A stretch of DNA of 64,000 nucleotides from Bacteroidaceae bacterium (lineage in GTDB: Bacteria > Bacteroidota > Bacteroidia > Bacteroidales > Bacteroidaceae), in contig JAFUOP010000016.1 in assembly GCA_017481875.1 (NCBI GenBank), positions 46,033 through 110,032 of the forward strand. Direction: 5' to 3'. The position numbers and the translations under genes are program-made. Shown here piece after piece: positions 1 through 9,500 of this stretch (positions are counted from its first letter, which is position 1; each line of letters begins with the position of its first letter). The notes beneath the pieces are model-generated. The model worked only from the letters and a program-made list of their open reading frames with translations. It was not told the origin of the DNA and did no database searches.

Positions 1-89
1 AAATTCTACGTCATTACCTTGAAGATAGTCTTGGTGGTTACGTTGGCGTTGAGTATAGTGAACCTCAAGGACGTATTATATTCAAATAA
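1..89 (+). CDS. C-terminal end of an unidentified protein (partial)
   Basis: The third forward frame is open from the window edge to a TAA at 87-89 and reads as about 28 residues, ending ...GYVGVEYSEPQGRIIFK. The composition looks like real protein and the two other forward frames do not. The beginning lies outside the window, so no function can be given. It is convergent with the ATPase gene that follows. Confidence 0.45.
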   Translation, partial: ILRHYLEDSLGGYVGVEYSEPQGRIIFK

Positions 90-150
90 ATATTGTTCTA
101 TAGGTCAGAAAGTGAGATGATGCACGATTTGTGGTCAAAAACAAACAATA

Positions 151-184
151 AAAAACTCACTTACAGTTCTTTGCTGCAAGTGAG
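151..184 (-). terminator. Rho-independent terminator of the AAA ATPase gene
   Basis: Bases 156-166 pair with 174-184 (11 bp, one mismatch, 7-base loop). Read on the minus strand the stem is followed by TTTTTATTG. It lies 24 bases after the ATPase stop codon. Confidence 0.7.
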
Positions 185-207
185 GTCATAATGTGAAACT
201 ATTTTTA

Positions 208-1647
208 TCAGTCGAATAAAGAGTCCATTGTTATGACATTTTGGATACGACCGCTATATTCGTTCTTTGTAAGTCCATAGGTGGTTACCAGCGTTGTATG
301 CAATGCCTTGCGACATTTTGTTTCATTGGCAAAAACATCCAACTTGCGTCGCAGTTCCGCATCATATTTCTTGTCAATGGTGTAGTTGGAGGTGGAATAC
401 TTCATTTCGCAAACATTCACAACCCTGTCTGCCCTGTCTATAAGCATATCTATTTGCGCTCTATCTCCTTCTGTCAGTTTGCTTCGCCAAGGAGAAATTT
501 CTGCCTGCACGGCTGCTATGCCCAATGCCTGTTTTATCTTCTCGCGGTGCACAAAGCATACCTCTTCAAAAGCAAAGCCACGCCAAGCGTTCAAGGCCGG
601 CGACATAAGATTGTTTTTCCAGTAGTTTGGCCCGGCATTCTTCTTGTCGATAAAGTAAAGATAGAACAATGTGTACAGGTCGGTGAGTTTGTAATATACC
701 TCACGCAGCGAGTGGTTGTAATATACATAGGACATGATAAAGTCGCTGCTCTCCAATGCTCGGAGCATTTTTGTCAATCCACCGCCGTATGGCAGCCCGG
801 TTTCCTTTGCAATCTCCTCCCTTGTATATCCTTCACGTTTTCGTGATAGTAGTTTTATTATTTTTATATATTTTTCCGGCGATGCAAAAAGCGAGGCGTA
901 CAAGCGGTCAAATTCACCTCTCAGTTTCCCTTTTTTGTCAAAGAAGAGGCGGTCTATATTCTGTGTGAGGCTTTCACTCTTATCTATATAAGAAAGGTAA
1001 TATGGTATTCCGCCCATTGCCATATAACATTGCAATTGCTCGTAACGGTCCATAATGATGCCCTCGTTGTTCATATACTCCTCACACTCACCAAGGGTAA
1101 ACGGAGAAAGGCGCATTTCGTAGGTTGTACGCCCGTAAAGTCCACCTTTGTTTTGTAGAAGTTTGTCGGAAATCCACGATGTTGCAGAGCCGCACACAAT
1201 GAGCATAATATGTTTTTGCCCTGCGGCCCAACCATTCCAAAAATGCTCAAAAGCTGTAATGAAACCCGAACGCGGGGTATCCATCCACGGCAGTTCATCT
1301 ATAAAAACAACCAGCCTTTTATCTTTACCTTTACTCTCGAGTAAAGTGATGAGCATCTCAAAAGCCTCGAACCAATCTTTCGGTTTTTTCTCAACATCTA
1401 CTGCACCATAGCGTTTCAAAGAGTGATAGAACGCTTGCAGTTGTTTCTCTGCTAAATATTCATCTTCAAGTTCTATTGGCGAAAGTGCAGTGTGGTAAAA
1501 ATCCAATCTATCCTGAAAAAATTCTCTCACAAGATATGTCTTACCCACTCGCCTTCTTCCGTAAACAACCACGAACTCGGCCTTGTTTGAATTGTAAACC
1601 TGCTCCAGTTCCTTTTGCTCTTTTTTGCGACCAATTATACCCTCCAT
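208..1647 (-). CDS. AAA family ATPase with DUF234-type C-terminal domain
   Basis: The protein has 479 residues. A Walker A loop, GRRRVGKT, lies at about residues 30-37 and a Walker B-like stretch LVVFIDELPWMD at about 110-120. The end, with VCEMKYS in a D..(x)..ExK arrangement, fits the nuclease-like fold of the DUF234 domain. Such proteins are abundant in Bacteroidetes and archaea and their role is unknown; they have been linked only loosely to mobile or defence functions. The frame stays open upstream to 1695, but the promoter box at 1666-1673 lies inside that extension, so the ATG at 1647 is taken as the start. It is monocistronic, with its own promoter and terminator. The family call is firm; the cellular role is not known. 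Confidence 0.85.
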   Translation of the reverse strand: MEGIIGRKKEQKELEQVYNSNKAEFVVVYGRRRVGKTYLVREFFQDRLDFYHTALSPIELEDEYLAEKQLQAFYHSLKRYGAVDVEKKPKDWFEAFEMLITLLESKGKDKRLVVFIDELPWMDTPRSGFITAFEHFWNGWAAGQKHIMLIVCGSATSWISDKLLQNKGGLYGRTTYEMRLSPFTLGECEEYMNNEGIIMDRYEQLQCYMAMGGIPYYLSYIDKSESLTQNIDRLFFDKKGKLRGEFDRLYASLFASPEKYIKIIKLLSRKREGYTREEIAKETGLPYGGGLTKMLRALESSDFIMSYVYYNHSLREVYYKLTDLYTLFYLYFIDKKNAGPNYWKNNLMSPALNAWRGFAFEEVCFVHREKIKQALGIAAVQAEISPWRSKLTEGDRAQIDMLIDRADRVVNVCEMKYSTSNYTIDKKYDAELRRKLDVFANETKCRKALHTTLVTTYGLTKNEYSGRIQNVITMDSLFD

Positions 1648-1656
1648 AGTTCTATT

Positions 1657-1747
1657 ATTTTGCCACAAAGATACTAAAAATTTATTTCGTGGCAAGTTTA
1701 TATCGGTTTATTTTGCCATAAAGACATTGAAAACTTATTTCGTGGCA
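1657..1747. repeat. Two tandem 38-bp palindromic repeats over the ATPase promoter
   Basis: Copies at 1657-1694 and 1710-1747 start 53 bp apart and match at 33 of 38 positions; all five differences are transitions. Each begins with ATTTTGCCA and ends with CGTGGCA, so the ends form an inverted repeat (TGCCAC/GTGGCA in the first copy, one G-T pair in the second). The first copy contains the promoter -7 box. The layout fits an operator, possibly for autoregulation, but that is inference. Confidence 0.75.
1666..1673 (-). promoter_or_regulatory. Bacteroidetes -7 box of the ATPase gene
   Basis: On the minus strand this reads TATCTTTG, an exact match to TAnnTTTG. It lies about 19 bases before the ATG at 1647, which leaves a very short leader and rules out starts further upstream. 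Confidence 0.7.
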
Positions 1748-1751
1748 GGAT

Positions 1752-1800
1752 AAAAAAAGGACCACCTTACCACATAGCTCTCCGCTACGGGTTTGGTGGT
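1752..1800 (-). terminator. Strong terminator on the minus strand without an obvious gene
   Basis: Read on the minus strand, ACCACC pairs with GGTGGT, then ACC with GGT, then CGTAGC with GCTATG around a short loop, followed by CCTTTTTTT. No minus-strand gene lies upstream of it, so it may end a small RNA or be left from a lost gene. Confidence 0.55.
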
Positions 1801-2100
1801 TTAATAGTTTGGTACGTTCATCAAAGGGACTAAAGCCTCAATGATTACTTGCACCTCGCTATTCTTCCAATAAAATATAGACGCTCTTCGCCCTTCTATA
1901 TCTTATCAGGTATATAATTGTTTTTATTGTTTGTTAGTTGCTATGTCCCCTCTTGTTAAAGGTCGGACTATAGCTCTTTCTATTTATAAGGCGGTCAAGG
2001 GTTTTGAGACGGAGAAAAAATGCAGGCTTTTAATCGTTTTTTATCTACAATATTCTATCCTTGCAAACGGTATGTTTCTATCATTGCTACTAAAAATTTT

Positions 2101-2108
2101 TATCTTTG
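2101..2108 (+). promoter_or_regulatory. -7 box of the M1 aminopeptidase gene
   Basis: TATCTTTG matches TAnnTTTG exactly. It lies 114 bases before the ATG at 2223. No TTG at the ideal 19-21 base distance is visible. Confidence 0.6.
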
Positions 2109-2222
2109 CGGTAAACAGCAATTCGTAACTCTTTTTTTTACTATTTTTATACCCCGAATTTGAACTGTGATGGGCGTGATGCCCTGTGTGCCGTTTTAAA
2201 AACTGTTTATGGTATATTGTTT

Positions 2223-4739
2223 ATGAAAAACATAATAAAAACAATTGCTTTGGTGTTGCTTTGTGTACTGTATGCGGCTTGTGCCGGGCAGGGCGGTAAT
2301 GAGTCCCTTTACTGTGCAGGCGTGTCGCAGCAACTTGCCGAGCATCGTGCGCAGAATATCTCCGATGTACATTATTCGCTATCCTTCTCAATCCCTTATG
2401 AAAAGGATAGTGCTGTGGTTGGCTGTGCCGAAATCTCTTTTAAAATAGCAGCCCCGCAGGAAGTTGTCCTCGATTTCAGGGATTTGCAGAATGTGAGCAG
2501 TGTGGCGGTGAATGGCACAGCCTTGCAGCCTGTTTTGTGCAACGAACATATAATTCTGCCTGCTACGGCAATGGTGGCAGGCGAGAATAGCGTTTTGCTC
2601 TCTTTTGTTGCCGGCAACCAATCGCTTAACAGGAATAACGAGTATCTATATACTCTTTTTGTGCCCGACCGTGCCCGCACGGCCTTCCCCTGCTTCGACC
2701 AGCCATCGATGAAGGCTCTTTTTGAGCTTACACTCGAGATTCCTGCTGAGTGGGTGGCCGTGTCCAATACTGCAGTGGTTACCGATAGCGTGGTGGGTGG
2801 CCGAAGGCTGGTCTCCTTTGGCCGAACCGAGCCGTTGAGCACCTATCTTTTCTCTTTTGTTGCGGGCAAGTTCAGCCACAGCACGTATAACGATAAAGGA
2901 CGCACCATCACTGCCTATCACCGCGAGACCGATGCGGCACGTGTGGCGCAGCTGCCTGTGATATTCAATCAGGTGGTGGCATCGCTCGATTGGCTCGAGG
3001 AATACACCGGTATTGCCTACCCCTTTGCAAAATACGATTTTGTTATTCTCCCCGGCTTCCAATACGGTGGTATGGAGCACACAGGGGCCACCCTCTACAA
3101 TGATGCAGCCCTCTTCCTCGGTGCGCACCCGACACCCGACGAGGTGCTCTCCCGTGCCCAAATCATAGCCCACGAAACTGCACATATGTGGTTCGGCGAC
3201 TTGGTTACAATGGAGTGGTTCGATGATGTGTGGACAAAAGAGGTCTTTGCCAACTACTTCGAGGCGCGTATGACGGAGCCGCTCTTCCCGCAGGTGAATC
3301 ACCGCCTTGAGCGGTTACGCCGTGTGGTGGTTTCGGCAATGAGCGAGGACCGCACAATGGGCACCACGCCCATAAAGCAGCCGCTTGGCAATTTAAACGA
3401 TGCCGGGCTTGTCTATAGCAATATAATATATGACAAAGCACCCGTGATGCTCGAAAAACTTGTGGAGATAATGGGTGAAGACGCCTTCCGCGAGGGGGTG
3501 CGCGACTATCTACACCGTTTTTCCTATGGCAACGCCACGTGGGAAGGATTGATAGATATCTTCGATTCCAAGTGCAGTGCCGACTTGCGTGCATTCAGCA
3601 ACGCGTGGGTGCACGAACGTGGTATGCCGCACATATCTTTTTTGCTCGACGGGCAAAATCTTGTCGTGCGCCAGAGCGACCCTCTGGGCCGTGGGCTTGT
3701 GTGGCCGCAGCGTTTTAATGTGCGGCTTGTGGGCGACACGGTGTGCGATGTGAGGGTAAGCATTGCCGATACCCTGCAGGTGGTGTCTCTGCCGTGCAAG
3801 GCGCAATATATATTGCCCAATAGCGATGGGCGTGGCTATGGTTATTTCCGCCCCTGCGACGGTAGCATAGCATGGTTGCTCTCCAATTGGTGGAAGATAG
3901 ATGACGAGGTATGTCGTCAGGCGCAGTTGATAAACCTTCACGAGTGCTACCAACTGGGTGTTGTAGAGGCCACGGAATGGATAAATTCTGTTATTGCCGG
4001 CCTTGAGGTGGAGAGCGATGCACTTGTGGCATCTACTCTGTGCAGTTATCTTCCGTTGCCATTGAGCGAGTTACGGGATAGTGCTCTGGAGCAGCGTTTG
4101 CTTGCTTTGTCGCAGAATCACAGCTTGGCGTCGTGTCGGCTCCAGTTGTTGCGCACCTTGGTGTCGTCGGCCTCTTCGCCTGCAGTGTGCAACTATATAT
4201 ACAATGTGTGGGAGGGTGGTGCACACCCATTGGCAAGCGAGAGCGATTATATGAATATGGCCTACGAGCTTGCTTTGCACTACCCTCAAAAATATCAATA
4301 TATTGTGGAGAAACAGGCTACCCGAATAAAGAACCCCGACAGAGCACGGCAGTTTGCCTTTATATCGCAGGCTGTGAACCCGTCGGTAGCCGAGCAGGAG
4401 CGGTTGTTTAATCATCTGCTCACGCCCGAAGGCCGCCGCACCGAGCCGTGGGCCATAAAAGCTCTCTCGCTCCTGTGCCACCCGTCGCGCGAGAAACAGG
4501 CGGTAAAATATATCCGCCCTGCGCTCGATGCCTTGCAGGGGATACAGCGCACCAACGATATATTCTTCCCCACACGCTGGGTAAGGGCTCTGTTGCGTCC
4601 CTGCAGGAGTGCTGCTGCCGCTGCCGCCCTCAACGGTTTCTTGAGCGACAACCCAGCCTACCCCCCATTGCTCAAAAGCAAAATATTGCAAGCCGCGTGG
4701 CTGCTCTACAGGGCACAAGGCATCACTCCCACCTATTAA
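2223..4739 (+). CDS. M1 family zinc aminopeptidase, lipoprotein
   Basis: The 838-residue protein should remove N-terminal amino acids from peptides in the cell envelope. It starts with a lipoprotein signal (lipobox LYAAC), so it is probably anchored in a membrane. Zinc ligands are seen in HETAH at 317-321 and Glu340, the HExxH-x18-E pattern of family M1. The exopeptidase motif, usually GxMEN, reads GGMEH at 282-286. The last 350 or so residues fit the C-terminal helical part of M1 enzymes. An in-frame TTG at 2160 was rejected because the ATG at 2223 begins the signal peptide. The stop overlaps the end of the convergent gene by 17 bases. Substrate is unknown. Confidence 0.9.
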   Translation: MKNIIKTIALVLLCVLYAACAGQGGNESLYCAGVSQQLAEHRAQNISDVHYSLSFSIPYEKDSAVVGCAEISFKIAAPQEVVLDFRDLQNVSSVAVNGTALQPVLCNEHIILPATAMVAGENSVLLSFVAGNQSLNRNNEYLYTLFVPDRARTAFPCFDQPSMKALFELTLEIPAEWVAVSNTAVVTDSVVGGRRLVSFGRTEPLSTYLFSFVAGKFSHSTYNDKGRTITAYHRETDAARVAQLPVIFNQVVASLDWLEEYTGIAYPFAKYDFVILPGFQYGGMEHTGATLYNDAALFLGAHPTPDEVLSRAQIIAHETAHMWFGDLVTMEWFDDVWTKEVFANYFEARMTEPLFPQVNHRLERLRRVVVSAMSEDRTMGTTPIKQPLGNLNDAGLVYSNIIYDKAPVMLEKLVEIMGEDAFREGVRDYLHRFSYGNATWEGLIDIFDSKCSADLRAFSNAWVHERGMPHISFLLDGQNLVVRQSDPLGRGLVWPQRFNVRLVGDTVCDVRVSIADTLQVVSLPCKAQYILPNSDGRGYGYFRPCDGSIAWLLSNWWKIDDEVCRQAQLINLHECYQLGVVEATEWINSVIAGLEVESDALVASTLCSYLPLPLSELRDSALEQRLLALSQNHSLASCRLQLLRTLVSSASSPAVCNYIYNVWEGGAHPLASESDYMNMAYELALHYPQKYQYIVEKQATRIKNPDRARQFAFISQAVNPSVAEQERLFNHLLTPEGRRTEPWAIKALSLLCHPSREKQAVKYIRPALDALQGIQRTNDIFFPTRWVRALLRPCRSAAAAAALNGFLSDNPAYPPLLKSKILQAAWLLYRAQGITPTY

Positions 4740-5217
4740 CCCAATGCTTTTCTATAAGCGGTTGCAGCTCGGCGGGGTCGCCGAGCTTCGCTTTTTTGCA
4801 CTCTTCCATTATGTAGTCGCGCAGCTCGGTGGGGAAATCTTTGGCCTTTTCCCAATACTCTATGCGCCCCATCCAAGAGCCGTGGAAGGTAGTGTCGCTG
4901 GTTAGTGTTAGTTCCCCTTTTCGCCCGCACTCGGTATATTCTCCATTGCGGTATATGTATGTGCAGTACAGGTAGGGCATAATTTTGTACGCACCGCTGC
5001 GTAGCTTGCTCACCTGAGCACTATAGTATTTACCATCGTCGCCAAAAATCTTTATAGATGCAAAGTCGTTGTCAAAGTAGCGGTCGCCCACGCTATACGA
5101 CTTGTATATCCACACCCCTTTGAGTGCGTCGGCCGGTATTGTCTGTGCGTGTGCGCAGGCAATGATATGCGCAAAAATGCATAGCAACAAAAAATGTTTA
5201 ATAATACCTCTTTTCAT
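4723..5217 (-). CDS. Secreted lipocalin-like (DUF4488-type) protein
   Basis: This 164-residue protein has a signal peptide; a lipobox-like HIIAC suggests a possible lipoprotein, though cleavage at AHAQ is also possible. The mature part begins LKGVW and carries an SDTTFHGSW stretch, as in small lipocalin-like domains of the DUF4488 kind. It resembles, by eye, the extracytoplasmic domain of the regulator encoded just upstream (GVW at the start, a central K(I)xxxDxxxY stretch, NDTTY or SDTTF near the end, then an amphipathic tail). The 42-base gap suggests one operon with that regulator. A ligand-binding role is plausible; the ligand is unknown. Confidence 0.7.
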   Translation of the reverse strand: MKRGIIKHFLLLCIFAHIIACAHAQTIPADALKGVWIYKSYSVGDRYFDNDFASIKIFGDDGKYYSAQVSKLRSGAYKIMPYLYCTYIYRNGEYTECGRKGELTLTSDTTFHGSWMGRIEYWEKAKDFPTELRDYIMEECKKAKLGDPAELQPLIEKHWVNRWE

Positions 5218-5259
5218 AATTGTTTCATTTAACGTTAATAAAGGTGTTTTTTATCTCTG

Positions 5260-6291
5260 TCATAGTGTTGCAATGAAATTGTCCCACTCCTTTGAACTCC
5301 CTTTCTTGCCGAACACTTTGTAGTATAGGCGGCTGCGAGTGCTGCTTATGCTACTTGTCTCTTTGCATAGAATGGTTGCTATCTGTGAAGGTGGAACGCC
5401 TATTTTCAGCAGCAGACATACTCGGAACTCGTGTACGGACATATGGCATAAGTGGCGCAAGCGGCTTGTGAAACTCGGATATACAGGTTTCAGCTTTTGC
5501 TCAAGTTCATAGAACTCCTCATCTTTCAATATTTCGCCACGTTCAATGCGTCCCAGCAATATTCTATAGTACTCTGAACCAAAGAAATCCTGTTCCACTT
5601 GTTGCATTGCCATTGCCACAGGCTGTGGGAGCAGGTTGTTCTGCTCGCGTATCTGCTCCAGTTCCTGCTTTATTACTATGTTCTTTTTGAATGCCTGCCA
5701 CCCGTAGAGGGCAAGAATGCCGATGAAAAGGAGAGAAATTGTGAGTAGATATATAAGCTCGTTGTTGGTGCGGCGCAGTTCCCGTTCCGATGTGGATAGT
5801 ACAAAATTGGTGGTGGCACTGTCGCGCTTGTCTATATTGTGTTTTACAATGTTTTTAATCTCATTTCGTCTGTGGTTGCTCATTGTATTTACCTTTACCC
5901 ACGTCTCCAGTTCCAAATTGTTTTGTACGGTGTAGGTGGTGTCGTTTACGAAACTCATATACATCATAAAACGCCCATTCTCTACAAGTAGCGTGTCGCT
6001 GTTGTCGTGTACAAATGTGTATTTTGCCATCTCTTGTGGAATAACAATCATATCGCTCCCTGCCGATAACAGTTCTACGTGGTAAAATGTACTGTCGGGC
6101 TCATAAATTTTACATCGGGTGTAGCCTTGCTTGTCGGGGTAGGCATATGTGTATCCTGTGGGGAATGTAACCTTTTGCAAGGCCCACACCCCTGTCATTG
6201 TCAGCTCCTGTGTGTTCTTATCGCCACTGCTATTGCAGTTATAAAATAGAGTGGTCGCAAGCAGCAATAGAGTGAAATCTGTTATTTTCAT
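5260..6291 (-). CDS. Transmembrane regulator: lipocalin-like sensor plus LuxR-like HTH
   Basis: The 343 residues fall into an N-terminal hydrophobic signal (1-19), an extracytoplasmic lipocalin-like domain (about 32-150), a single membrane segment (about 179-198), a charged, probably coiled region (200-235) and a C-terminal winged or LuxR-like HTH (about 284-328, with EFRVCLLLKIGVPPSQIA). Bacteroidetes have related regulators with TPR sensors; here the sensor looks like the solo protein encoded next door. That arrangement suggests signalling across the inner membrane straight to DNA. It is divergent from the GH95 gene, a possible target. The domain layout is seen; the target and signal are inferred. 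Confidence 0.7.
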   Translation of the reverse strand: MKITDFTLLLLATTLFYNCNSSGDKNTQELTMTGVWALQKVTFPTGYTYAYPDKQGYTRCKIYEPDSTFYHVELLSAGSDMIVIPQEMAKYTFVHDNSDTLLVENGRFMMYMSFVNDTTYTVQNNLELETWVKVNTMSNHRRNEIKNIVKHNIDKRDSATTNFVLSTSERELRRTNNELIYLLTISLLFIGILALYGWQAFKKNIVIKQELEQIREQNNLLPQPVAMAMQQVEQDFFGSEYYRILLGRIERGEILKDEEFYELEQKLKPVYPSFTSRLRHLCHMSVHEFRVCLLLKIGVPPSQIATILCKETSSISSTRSRLYYKVFGKKGSSKEWDNFIATL

Positions 6292-6313
6292 TGCATACGG
6301 TTTATGTCTGTGG

Positions 6314-6321
6314 CAAATTTA
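6314..6321 (-). promoter_or_regulatory. -7 box of the regulator and lipocalin operon
   Basis: On the minus strand it reads TAAATTTG, matching TAnnTTTG, 22 bases before the regulator ATG. No TTG at the usual distance is seen. Confidence 0.5.
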
Positions 6322-6544
6322 TATAATAGTGATTGTAAATTCATTGGCTTTGCTTTGCAAAAAGTTTGCATTTCTGAATTATTGCATTTATATGGTCTAT
6401 TGTTTAAATTTAATAGAACTTATTTGTATAAGTCGCAAAAATTTATCAATTTTACAAAGAAATTCCTTAATATAGCATAAACTACCCGTTTATGTGCAGG
6501 GGATTGTAAAAACAAAATCTATTAACTAACTAAATATCAACACT

Positions 6545-9500
6545 ATGATTAAAAGAATTTATACCCTTTTAATTGCGCTTTGCGCATTTGCTGCGGTTAA
6601 AGCGCAGGCACCTTCGCCCACCTTCTCAACAGAGGAGGCACCTGTATGGTATTATATCCAGTTCAAGACAGGTGAGGCAATTCTTGGCGACCAGGGCGAT
6701 GGCAACAACCTTCTCACAATGAAGGGAGCCGAAAGCCCCAACCAGTGGGCACTTATCGGAGATGCCGACAATTTTTATCTAAAGAGCCGTTGGGGTAATT
6801 ATGTCTATTACACCAACAGCAAGTTTACATCAAGTTCAACCAGTAAAACTCCGTTACGTCTTGTTTCAAGCCCCAATTATAATGGTTACTTTGAGATTCA
6901 GCGTACAGCTGCGGCCGGAAATAGCATGAACCAATGGGGTGGTGCCGGTGTCGGTAAAGAGCTTGGCGAGTGGAATGCGGGCGACGTGAATAATCCCATC
7001 TCTTTTGTAACAGAGATGCCTGCTCCCGTGCCTGATTATTTCAGCTACGAGGACGCTCCCGAGTATTATTATATACAGTTTGCCAATGGCGAGAATCTTC
7101 TCGTAGATAATGGCGATGGCGCGAATATCACGACCGCGCTTGTTAAAAACGAGACAAAAAACCAGTGGATGATGATGGGTAGCCCCTCAATGTTCTATAT
7201 GAAGAGCCAGGCCGGCAATTGGGTATATTACGACGAGGGCAACAACCTCTTTACCACATCATCTACAAGCCGCACACCCTTGCGCCTTGTTACTACCGGC
7301 AATGCTACATATCCCGGTTGCTACGAGATACAGCGCACTGCAGCATCTAATAAGTCAATGAACCAGAATGGTGGTACTGCTGTAGGAGTAACCATTTGTG
7401 AATGGAATGCAGGCGACTCCAATAACCCCCTTACAATAAATTCCTGTGTTCCGCCCGTTCCTGCTATGAGTGAAGGCGACGACGAGTATTGGTATGTAAT
7501 TCACTTCTTGGGGGTCGATCAATATCTCCGCGATGGTGAAGTGGGTACCGTTCCCGGGCACGTAGATCCCATTGTGAAGAAAGAGACACTTTGGAAGTTC
7601 ACAGGGTCAAAGGACAATATGCAGATTATAAGCAACAGTGGCAAGTATTTAAGTATTGTAGATGATGCACCCGTGCTTTCTGATGAGGCTTATGCTGCAG
7701 GTTTCAAATTGGTTGAAACAAACTATTCAACAAACCCCTATAAGTGGGAGATTCACTCAGCCGATGCCAATCTGTCAAAATATAAATTGCAGTTGGGAAA
7801 AGCATCGGGTAAGATAAAAGACCTTGCTCTTGCAAGTACCTCTAAAAGTGGTTACTACCCTGTTGTGTTTATGTCGCCCGATGATATAAGAGGCAATTAC
7901 GACGATTTCTATGTTGCAGGTATCGAGGGCTATACCCCCGAGCACAAACACACATTGTGGTACACCAAACCTGCTACCCTCACCGGTGTTTCAAATACTT
8001 GGATGGAATACTCTCTGCCCATTGGTAACGGCCAGTTCGGAGCTTCGCTCTTCGGTGGCGTGCAGACAGATGAAATTCAGTTCAATGAAAAAACTTTATG
8101 GAGTGGTGGCCCGTCGCAGTATGGTATATACGAGAACTTTGGTAGCGTGTTCGTAGATGATATGAGCTACGAGTTTGGTTACGGAGCACAGAATGGTGTA
8201 ACCGATTATTACCGTCAGCTCGACCTTGAAAATGCTACAGGTACCGTATGCTACAAAAACTCCGACAAGAGTGTTGAGTACAAGCGTGAGTATATTGCAA
8301 GCTACCCCGACAAAGCAGTTGTGTGGCGTTACACCGCAAGCGAGGAGGGCAAAATAAGTCTCCGTTTCTCAATGGCAAGCGGTGCCCCCGGCATTGTTGC
8401 CACAACTACCTACAGCGACGGAACAGCTTCGTTCAGCGGCTCATTACAGACAATCAGCTACGCTGCTCATTTGAAGGTTGTTCCCGATGGTGGTACAATG
8501 AAAACAACCTCTAATGGAATTACTGTCGAGAATGCAAATTCAGTACTTGTGGTGCTTGTGGGTATCACCGACTTTGTTGCCGACCAGGTATCGCACGTGT
8601 CGGGTCGCAAGGACGACCTTCCTGCCGATGCCGCAGCACAAGCCGATGCTGCAGCTTCACAGGGCTGGGAGTCGCTTTACAGCAAGCACGTTGCCGATTT
8701 TGAGCAATACTTTGGCCGTGTGTCGTTTGAAATTGCAGGTACCGAGAACGTAATGCCTACAAATGAAATGGTTGATGCCTACAATGCAGGCTCAATGGCA
8801 GGTAACCTAATGCTCGAGCAACTATACTTCCATTATGGCCGTTATTTGGAAATATCTTCATCACGCGGTGTTGATTTGCCCAGTAACCTGCAGGGTATTT
8901 GGAATAACCGTTCCGATGCTCCTTGGCACTCCGATATTCACGCCAACATTAATGTGCAGATGAACTATTGGCCTGCAGAGCCCACCAATTTGAGCGAGAT
9001 GCACGTTCCCTTCCTCAACTATATTATAAATGAAGCATCGCAGCCCGAGTGGCAGAATAGAGCGAATATAGCAGGCGAGAGCCGTGGTTGGACTTGCCTC
9101 ACCGAGAACAATATCTTTGGCGGTATCAGTGGCTTTGCACCCAACTATGTAATTGCAAATGCTTGGTACGGCACACACTTGTGGCAGCACTACCGTTACA
9201 CCCTCGACAAGGAGTATCTTGCAAAAGCCTTCCCCGCAATGCTTGGTGCAGCGCAGTTCTGGGCCGACCGTATGGTGCTTGCTGCCGACGGTACATACGA
9301 GTGCCCCAATGAGTACTCGCCCGAGCATGGTCCCGGCAGCGAGAATGCCGTTGCCCACGCACAGCAGATTGTTTGGGAGGTACTCGACAACACAATTAAG
9401 GCTGCAGATATTCTTGGTGGCGTTGAGGCCGGCGTTATTACCGAAGCCGACTATAGCCTCATTACCGACCGCTTTGCAAAAATGGACAAAGGTATTGCTA

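Larger units (their letters stand above)
1748..2222. other. Intergenic stretch with orphan terminator and possible gene remnant
   Basis: No convincing gene lies here. The minus strand at about 1810-1912 has roughly 34 open codons ending in ...IIEALVPLMNVPNY and stop, with an in-frame stop just before and no start codon; this could be the decayed end of a gene. A forward ORF at 1931-2128 has no family look and no promoter. The last part holds the leader of the peptidase gene. Nothing else recognisable is seen. Confidence 0.4.

Noticed and set aside
1657-1747. The two 38-bp repeats as a short CRISPR array or integron site
   Set aside because: There are only two copies, the spacer is 15 bases, no cas or integrase gene is present, and the copies overlap a promoter.
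1931-2128. 65-codon forward ORF ahead of the aminopeptidase
   Set aside because: No ribosome site or promoter, no family look, and it overlaps the -7 box of the next gene.
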